Part shown: positions 57,511 to 64,000 of the stretch, piece after piece
Numbering within the stretch: position 1 is the first letter of the stretch
Layout of the letters: each line of letters starts with the position of its first letter
DNA from: Ceratodon purpureus
Taxonomy: Eukaryota > Streptophyta > Bryopsida > Pseudoditrichales > Ditrichaceae
Length of the DNA: 64,000 bases
Assembly: GCA_014871385.1 (NCBI GenBank)
Contig: CM026423.1
Coordinates: 4,344,408-4,408,407 of the forward strand
Reading direction: 5' to 3'
The notes under the pieces: model-generated
What the model was told of the DNA's origin: nothing
Database searches by the model: none
The model's input: the letters and a program-made list of their open reading frames with translations, nothing else
Program-made: the position numbers and the translations under genes

Positions 57511-58430
57511 GGATGTCAAGGTTAACAGTTCGAATACAGTTACAGTACCTGTTGTTACATGAGAACATGTTGAAATTGATATTTCTCAAATTATCTACAC
57601 ACGACTCTTTCATAAAATTAACTTGTAGTCATAAAATTAGCTCTGTATGAAAGGCTTGGTACGAGAACATACACCTTGCTCATCTTCTTGCCACACTTGC
57701 CACACTAAAGCCTGAGCATAGTACTGTCGTTCTCAAAGATTAGTGACTATCAAAGATTGCCATTGCATGCACTGGCTACTCCTTGCAAACTTCAGTGTCA
57801 TCGTTACATGTTAAGTCTACACATGTGCTGACTCAACTTTTATTGCGTGCTGAAGTGGACATATCGAACAATATCTATCACCCTGGACCCTTTACAACCC
57901 ACTGCCCAGGCCACAAATGCTCGTCATTTCCCCTAGGCGTTATTGCTCTTTGGTTCCTAATACTTACGAAATTGATATGTCTCAAATTATATTTGATTCA
58001 CATGATGAATCTACTTAGAGGATTTGTAGAGAAAAAGTAAATAAATGTATTTTCTTTGACCAAATATACAATATGAATAATCAACACCCCAAAAATTCAT
58101 AACACACTGACGACTTCATGCGGTACTGATCCTCTCGTGCTGATACGTCTCAAATTTCCCACCGTGTCCCTTTTCTCGTGCAAAGAAATTTACATACGGT
58201 TGACAAACTCAAGCATGTGGGTGTGTGTGCTGCAATACAGTGCCTAACTCATGACTAACAGCAAATGTGGACCCTCTCTGGCAGCAAACACTGCAAGGGA
58301 AACCTGAGTCATCCCTGAGAAACCCATGGACCTCAAAAAGCTGAAGTTGCAAGTTACAACTTGGTCTCAAGTTGTCACTGGACCCTTGAGAACACAGAAC
58401 TTTAGTTGCACGAGAAGTAAGTTAAGAACA
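57511..58430. other. Intergenic DNA between NOT2 and the germin-like gene
   Basis: No gene is seen. A word close to GAAATTGATATTTCTCAAAT occurs near 57572 and again near 57968, hinting at old repeats. Confidence 0.45.
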
Positions 58431-58439
58431 CCATCTATG

Positions 58440-58700
58440 ATATGAATAATGAGAGCATCCAGGTTGAGAAGCCGCTCAGAACTGGCTTCACCCAGCCATC
58501 CAGCGACTGGGATTTGGGTTCATCGTGTCCGGCAGCCGCACTCCATTGACTGTACCTTGAGAGTCACCAAACCTTTCAACCCTTCCAGACAGGGCGTACT
58601 CGTCTCCCACCGGACTTCAGGCCGTGGACCTCTTTTCTGAGAGTCGACGTTGCATCCTTCGCGCACTGAGCCACTAGGCTGGTTCAGATTTCAACATACT
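58440..58700 (-). mobile_element. Possible SINE-like element, minus strand
   Basis: Read on the minus strand it begins with CCAGCCTAGTGGCTCAGTGC, like a tRNA A box (TAGTGGCTCAG), followed at short distance by ACGTCGACTCTCAG, like a B box. The A-to-B spacing is too short for a tRNA. The composition is GC-richer than the surroundings. The evidence is weak; it may simply be unique intergenic DNA. Confidence 0.3.
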
Positions 58701-58769
58701 TTCAAATCCCGTGCCACGCTCACACCATGGGAGAGCTTGACGAATTGAGGGCGCTGGAGCTGCGAGCAG

Positions 58770-58777
58770 TATATAAA
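58770..58777 (+). promoter_or_regulatory. TATA box of the germin-like gene
   Basis: TATATAAA lies 169 bp upstream of the ATG at 58946, so transcription would start near 58800 and give a leader of about 145 nt. The leader is C/T-rich, as is usual. Confidence 0.7.
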
Positions 58778-58945
58778 CCGATTCATCCCCGACAATTGTC
58801 ACAACAGCTAGCATCGTTCCGTCTTCTTCAGCTGATTCCCAGCTCATTCATCCCTCTGTGACTGTGCCATTTCTCAATCTTGTGCCTGCAGGCTCACTAG
58901 ATCGTCGACCCCCGCGTACGCGACAACTGTGACAAGAATTATACC

Positions 58946-59617
58946 ATGGGCATCATGAGCCGCAGCTCAATGTGGGTGACGGTAGCGGTGCTGGTGACCG
59001 TGGGTGTGCTGCCCATGCTAGCCATGGCATCGGACGCTGACCCCCTCCAGGACTTCTGCGTCGCGTACCCATCCGACAAGGTGGTCATCAACGGGCAGCC
59101 GTGCAAGCCCTCGGCGGAGGTGACGTACAAGGATTTCTGGTCCCCGGCTCTCACGAAGCCCGGAATCACCAAGAATCCCAACCTTTCCAACGTGACCCAG
59201 GCCTTCGTGGCCCAGTTCCCTGGCCTCAACACTCTGGGGATCGGGGCAGCACGGATCGACTTCGCCAAGGGTGGCATCAACCCGCCACACACCCACCCGA
59301 GGGCCACCGAGCTTCTGTTGGTGGTGAAGGGCGAGCTGTACGTGGGATTCGTGGACACCACCAACAAGCTGTTTGCCGTGATCCTCCGCGAGGGGGAGCT
59401 GTTCGTGTTTCCCAGGGGCCTCGTGCACTTCCAGCTCAATGTGGGCAACGGCCCTGCGTTGGCGTTCGCAGCTCTGAACAGTCAGAACCCGGGCACGCAG
59501 CAGATAGCGCCCGCATTGTTCACGCCCGAGGACATCAAGGACGAGGTGTTGGAGAAGGGCTTCAGAATCGACGGCAAGACCGTGGACTTCATCCAAGAGC
59601 AGTTCCGCAAGACCTGA
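58946..59617 (+). CDS. Germin-like protein
   Basis: A single-exon gene of 223 residues, the usual germin-like size. Residues 1-28 form a signal peptide (WVTVAVLVTVGVLPMLAMA), so the protein is secreted to the wall. The N-terminal Cys pair (C38, C53) fits the conserved disulfide. The cupin barrel has both germin boxes: PPHTHPRATE (metal ligands H115, H117, E122) and FPRGLVHF (H151), a complete manganese site. Two sequons (N79-L-S, N82-V-T) are present. Family members act as superoxide dismutases, oxalate oxidases or receptors; which applies cannot be decided from sequence. The GC content is much higher than the surroundings. A TATA box is 169 bp upstream. Long frames on the other strand and in frame +2 are shadows of the GC-rich codon use. 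Confidence 0.96.
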   Translation: MGIMSRSSMWVTVAVLVTVGVLPMLAMASDADPLQDFCVAYPSDKVVINGQPCKPSAEVTYKDFWSPALTKPGITKNPNLSNVTQAFVAQFPGLNTLGIGAARIDFAKGGINPPHTHPRATELLLVVKGELYVGFVDTTNKLFAVILREGELFVFPRGLVHFQLNVGNGPALAFAALNSQNPGTQQIAPALFTPEDIKDEVLEKGFRIDGKTVDFIQEQFRKT

Positions 59618-61763
59618 ACGTACTCCCAAGTAGCTACTGGAATACGGTTCACGAGCCACGGGATTCTAATCAGGTTCAAACGTATTTCAGGGTGCATCAT
59701 GGCACTAGATGAGCTGCACTCGTCACAACTCAGGGGCCCAAGTGTGGCGGGGATGTGGGTTCTAGACTTAGAGTACATGCATTGGTAGAGTAAGGAGCCT
59801 CAGTTAAGAAGTATCATGATTACATATTAGTACATATTATCTGAATTGACAAGTCGGAGATGGCGACGTCGATTGAATACCTGAGTGTGATTGGTAATTT
59901 GCCTGGTGGCTCAATTTGGCGGTGGTAGAAGCAGCAGTAGTAGTTGGTGGGAGCCAAATGTCGAGGCCCGATCTGGCCGGGCTGCGGCTGTTATGCAGTG
60001 CCCGCGTTTTCCAATGTAATAAAGCCCTGGAGGCTGAATTGTGGGATACGTATACCCTCGTGCATGACGCGCTGGTGTAAGCTTGGTTTCTGTGAGTTAG
60101 CCGGCTTGTCGTTTTTCTCTGACTGGTGTTGAACGCTCGCGGTGACACGGACTGCCTATTTGATTGCGATTGTGTGCATATCAGTCCCGGATGATCCAGT
60201 ACTAGCTGCGTGATATGCGGGTTTGAAATTCTTCTGATTGATCTTCAACATTGACCAGTCGGCCTGGTAGGTAAATTCTGGTTAGCATTGCAGGTGACTT
60301 GCATTCAGTTGCGGCAAGGTGCCGGTCATTACTTAATTATATTTCCCTCCATGCACAGACGGTGCCGTTGCATGATCCAACTGTGCGACAGTCGACCCAT
60401 GGTTTTACAATGATCTTGAGCATTTCAGACGATCTTGGAACATTTAACTACCTGTATGAAAGCATCCGGTTCTTAAAAGCTGTTAAACCGAGAGATGGAA
60501 ATGTTTTCTCTTATACTGCGGGGCATGAGGATCTCTATCGCTGTCTTTAGCAGATGATGACGAGTCTCTTTCCAAGCATGATTTGTAGTTTTCTTTGTTC
60601 GAGCCCTTCTTTCAACTGATAAATTGTTTTCAAGTTCATAGCTGAGGCTTAACGGTTAGAACTATTCTGAACCACGTTCGACTCTCAAATAAGATTTCAG
60701 AACACCGATATACACACTCTGGCAGTATGGATGGACTCTGGAGCCAGTCGCTAAGTTCGAATTACTAGTCGTAAAGCGATTGCGACATGTTGACCCCTAG
60801 TCTCGACACGCATCTTCAAGATGTGCACGTGAAAGGAGATGATGAATGTTAGAAAACAGGGGAGATCTCTCGTGTCTTCCAGGGATTGTTGGATGTTTGG
60901 ATAATATTTAGCCTTATTAGTTGCTGATCATGCATCTGGATTTTTTCAAAAGTATACATTGTGCCGAATACTTAACGATCAGAACTAAAACTCACAGTCT
61001 TGAACCATGTTCGATATCCTACATTACAAGAATGGCTTTAGAATAATCACCAAAGAATTGACAACTCAGTTACAATAGTTAGAAACATATTTATGATATT
61101 CCGGTTAGAAATCAAATTGAAGCCATTAGCGTAGTGGGGTTGAACTCTACCATTATACTTGCAAAATCTATTTTGAGAAAATAAATAAGAAAACATCCAA
61201 AAATTGGACACCAAATTTCATTACACGAAGTCATGGGGATATATTAATTATTCGACGAGGAATATTACACATTGACTGACACATCGTCCTGGCCAAATCA
61301 ATCGATCTCTACTTTCAACAACGCTGAGCTCGTACCTACCGCAACTATCAATCACCAATGCTGACACCATACATTGGCGCAACTATATACCAGAACAGTC
61401 TGCATCCTTCCGCGTCAGCACCACTCAACGACCTGGAAATACATACCCAGCCAGCTCCACAATTGCATTGACGTTCGACCAGAATTGCCCCACATACGAT
61501 GACGTCCTAGTATGCTCCAGATCATGACTTGCCTCCGGTGCCATGCTTAGGCGCATGCAAAGCTGAATCCGTGAAAGATAGTCTACGGAGCCAATCCACT
61601 AATTCATTCACAGGCTCTTCGTCGCATGCATCTTCATCGCAAATATGACAGTGCACTCTTCTTAGACCACGCCGTCTTCAATCTTTGCTTCGCAACTGGT
61701 CCAGCGCCAACTTGAGAATGCTGCTCGCAAGTGGTAACTCACCTCTGCTTACCGGTTCACAGA
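59618..61763. other. 3' UTR of germin-like gene and intergenic DNA
   Basis: 59618-60030 is probably 3' UTR and flank (an AATAAA-like TAATAAAG is near 60017). Beyond this I see no gene. The stretch includes SINE-like sequence (60640-60870). Near 60965-61020 there is a second, weaker A-box/B-box pair with ATGTTCGATATCC. Confidence 0.5.
60640..60870 (+). mobile_element. Possible tRNA-derived SINE
   Basis: An A-box-like word, GGCTTAACGGTTAGAAC (about 60648-60664), is followed by a B-box-like word, ACGTTCGACTCTC (about 60674-60686), then a non-coding body. Spacing is shorter than in a tRNA. The related pair near 60965-61020 suggests a degenerate family. Ends are approximate and no target duplication was identified. 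Confidence 0.4.
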
Positions 61764-62771
61764 CTAGGGCAGGCCAGGGATGCCTGTGAGGGGTGGCAGA
61801 ATTGGGGAGGTGATCGGGGTGAGGATGGGAGAAAGGATGGGAGCAAGCGGAGCCACTATGGGAGCCACAATGGGAGTCACAGCGGGAGCCAAGATAGGAG
61901 CGAGGATGGGCCCGAGGGGGTCAGTGATGGGAGCCACGATCGGCGCCAACGGATCCACCACGGGAGCCAGAATGGGAGCGATGGGTGCCGTGATGGGCGC
62001 CACAATCGGCACAAGCGGGTCCACGATGGGCGCCAGAATGGGACCAAGGGGCGCCGTGATGGGCGCCACAATGGGCACAAGGGGGTCGACAATGGGAGCT
62101 AGAATCGGACCCAGAGGTGGCACAACGACGGGCGGCACAGCCACTGGAGGAACTGCCACCGGGGGCACCGCGACTGGAGGCACACCCACAGGAGGCAACG
62201 CGACGGGAGGCAGTGTGACGGGAGGCAATGTGACAGGTGGTGCAGCAACTGGAGGCAGCAGCACAACCGGAGGCAGTACAACTGGAGGCGGTGGTGGAGG
62301 AGGAGTAGCACCACCCGGTGCACCGATTTGGATCGGGCACACCCTCACTTTCTCTCGCCCCTTGATCCTGACCCGGAGGCACAGCAGGCCCGCCGCGCAA
62401 CCAGCGCAGTTTCTGCACGCGGAGCAGTCATTGATCTCCAACAAGAAATCCCGCCCAGCGGACCACGACTCCCTGGACACTGGCATGGTATAGACCGAGC
62501 GTGACTTGCCCTTGACGACCACCTTGATGTTGATGGTTAGCTTCACGCGGGTGACCTCCACCTCGCGAGTAGCCCCGGGGGGCACAGCAACGCCATTCAT
62601 AACGCACGTCGTCTTCTTCATGTGATTCTTCACCTTCGCCCTCATGCTCCTGGGCTCGTAACGGCCGTATGACCTCGATGCGGAAGCGGACTCAATCCCC
62701 GCGGCTAGAACCACGATCGCCACCAGGAGGAGGGCCGCGAACACATCGCGGTATCCAGCAGAAGTCACCAT
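61764..62771 (-). CDS. Secreted Cys- and Pro-rich repeat protein
   Basis: A single exon of 335 residues from the ATG at 62771; an ATG 20 codons upstream is also in frame, but the chosen start places a clean signal peptide first (hydrophobic FAALLLVAIVVLAAG). A globular part of about 150 residues follows, with one early Cys (TTCVMNG) and a cluster of seven near its end (DCSACRNCAGCAAGLLC, then VCPIQ). After a run of seven prolines come PPVALPPV-type five-residue repeats, then about five repeats of roughly 22 residues built on PLGPILAPIVDPLVPIVAPI. This is the build of cell-wall structural or hybrid proline-rich proteins, but the Cys pattern is not the eight-Cys lipid-transfer domain. I cannot name a family. 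It lacks Ser-Pro runs and Tyr, so extensin-type crosslinking is unlikely. Confidence 0.85.
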   Translation of the reverse strand: MVTSAGYRDVFAALLLVAIVVLAAGIESASASRSYGRYEPRSMRAKVKNHMKKTTCVMNGVAVPPGATREVEVTRVKLTINIKVVVKGKSRSVYTMPVSRESWSAGRDFLLEINDCSACRNCAGCAAGLLCLRVRIKGREKVRVCPIQIGAPGGATPPPPPPPVVLPPVVLLPPVAAPPVTLPPVTLPPVALPPVGVPPVAVPPVAVPPVAVPPVVVPPLGPILAPIVDPLVPIVAPITAPLGPILAPIVDPLVPIVAPITAPIAPILAPVVDPLAPIVAPITDPLGPILAPILAPAVTPIVAPIVAPLAPILSPILTPITSPILPPLTGIPGLP

Positions 62772-62880
62772 GGCCGCTCGCAAGTCGGTGGTACCGCTGA
62801 TTTTCAAACTGCTTCCCCGAATGAACTGCACCTGAGCTGCTGTGGACCGAGAGCTGATTAAGTGTGCCGGAGGATCTGGG

Positions 62881-62888
62881 CCTTTATA
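62881..62888 (-). promoter_or_regulatory. TATA box of the Pro-rich protein gene
   Basis: TATAAAGG on the minus strand, 110 bp upstream of the ATG at 62771. This supports that start and a leader of about 80 nt. Confidence 0.7.
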
Positions 62889-63887
62889 CTCCCTGCTGAT
62901 GTGTCCCGGCTGCAGGGGAACGTGACGATATTACGCATCTCTCAGCCTACGTCAACGCCTCAGGCTATGCAGCCTTGGCTGCCGTACCTGCAGCATGAAT
63001 TCACCGAGTATGGGGAGACCGTTAAGTGCGGCAGCTGCTGACAGGAATGGGAACTTTCATGCTGGAGCCAACTTTTGGAGTACAAGCCGTGCAATGCTTG
63101 TGCTCCGCAAGTCCAGCTGGGCGCACAGTGAGTCCGGCTGAGAGAATAGCGTCCAAGAACACTTGAATACGTAGTATGTCGAGTGGAGGTGGAGCCAATG
63201 GAGATGAGGATGAGATATAGCAGAGATCTTTGCCAATCTTGACTGGGACATCGGCTTTAATATTCTCATAGCCCAGTACATCAGCTCATGACCTTCGTCT
63301 TAGTCATGATTTAGATCATGGGGATACTGCATGTGATAGGTTATGGTCGAAGCCTACATCGCGATCAAATGCAGTGAAAATCACCTTCGAGTGAGTTATT
63401 TTCATGTATCAAAAATTTCGGTGAACTGCTTGCCTCAAATCATGGCCACATGTCGCTTTCAAGTGTGATCGGCTAAGTTAGCCAGACATGGAGCCTCCAC
63501 TTGTTCGCTAGCGAGTTTTGACTCGTAGTGGTGATGTACAAGCTAATGCTGTTGTTTCCAATGTAGAAAACTTGTTCCGTTGAATATAAAATGTACATCA
63601 CTCTGCCTGTACATCACTAGAACATTTTATTCATGATCTAGTTACTCAGGGTTAATGACTCACTAAAGGTTTTGCAATACGACTGCAGTGTCAAACTTGT
63701 AAATTTATCTTGCACGGAGGCAGGGAGTGGCAGGAATTCGCATACACTTTTTACAATCAAGCCATCAGTTGAATTCTAAGATCCAGCTGTGAATGACAAT
63801 TTCTTGAGAATCATCACAGCTCAGAGATGGTGGCATAGGTCATTGTTGCATCTTATCACTTTCATCATAAAAAAATAACTCAAAACT
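62889..63887. other. Upstream and intergenic DNA of the Pro-rich gene
   Basis: No gene is supported; the frame at 63057-63281 has no family resemblance. A short self-complementary word pair (AAAATGTACATCACTC / CTGTACATCACTAGAACATTTT) is near 63588-63630. Confidence 0.45.
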
Positions 63888-64000
63888 CTGTTCACCCTTC
63901 AAATTACACACCCTCCAAAACCTCATTTTTGAGTGTGCATCATACAATTCAAAGACATAGTATCATCTTCCAATCCAACCATCTTGCCACTTGGTTTAAT
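63888..64000 (-). repeat. Inverted repeat with 57399-57510, right part
   Basis: Reverse complement of the segment behind NOT2. It runs to the last base of the window, so the repeat continues outside. Whether this is a short transposon end or the start of a large inverted duplication cannot be seen. Confidence 0.9.

Noticed and set aside
59018-59712. Long minus-strand and +2 frames over the germin-like gene
   Set aside because: GC-rich codon use of the real gene keeps other frames open; their translations have no family match.
61780-62493. 237-codon plus-strand frame rich in Gly, Met and Thr, or a CRISPR-like array
   Set aside because: It is the antisense of the proline-repeat coding region. 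The repeats are codon-level units of the protein without spacers, and this is a plant genome.

Overview
This is a stretch of nuclear DNA from a land plant, most likely a moss. The genes are intron-rich and belong to plant families (CASP-like, germin-like, LRR-RLK subfamily VIII, plant-type NOT2, TTM1/2-like). The gene islands sit in very AT-rich, repeat-laden intergenic DNA. The proteins match angiosperm families at moderate identity, and compact GC-rich single-exon genes (germin-like, proline-rich) look bryophyte-like. No species could be fixed from sequence alone.

Layout, left to right. 1-5.7 kb is AT-rich intergenic DNA with a probable tRNA-derived SINE and simple repeats. 5.77-8.37 kb is an eight-exon UBE2T/UBC37-type ubiquitin-conjugating enzyme gene (+). 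From inside its last exon (8272) starts a 4.35-kb segment carrying a U2 snRNA gene. This segment is present again in inverted orientation at 15670-19980, around a 3.05-kb spacer, so the window holds a large imperfect palindrome with two convergent U2 genes. The right arm ends directly behind the stop codons of an unrelated, unrecognised gene (-, about 22.06-19.99 kb). The spacer holds a candidate 55-residue secreted peptide, a GC-rich hairpin element and a TTAA-flanked transposable element; a relative of that element lies at 24.4-25.6 kb.

27.0-28.0 kb is a CASP-like four-helix membrane protein (-). 29.2-35.8 kb is an LRR receptor kinase of subfamily VIII-1 (-). It is divergent from a large gene at 38.3-47.4 kb (+) that fuses two uridine-kinase/CYTH modules in tandem and ends in a C-terminal membrane anchor. 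47.4-52 kb is AT-rich DNA followed by the 5' leader region of a CCR4-NOT subunit NOT2/VIP2 gene (+, to 56.98 kb). The right end has a germin-like protein (+, 58.9-59.6 kb) and a secreted Cys/Pro-rich repeat protein (-, 62.8-61.8 kb). A 100-bp segment from just behind NOT2 recurs inverted at the very end of the window, which may be the edge of a second inverted duplication.

The genes do not form an operon or an obvious pathway. They cover DNA repair, mRNA turnover, splicing, and cell surface and wall functions. The notable points are structural: the U2 palindrome and its breakpoint at a stop codon, the double-headed TTM-like gene, the TTAA/TIR element family, and the possible peptide gene inside the palindrome spacer. 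All exon structures were read by eye from splice signals, phase and family similarity.
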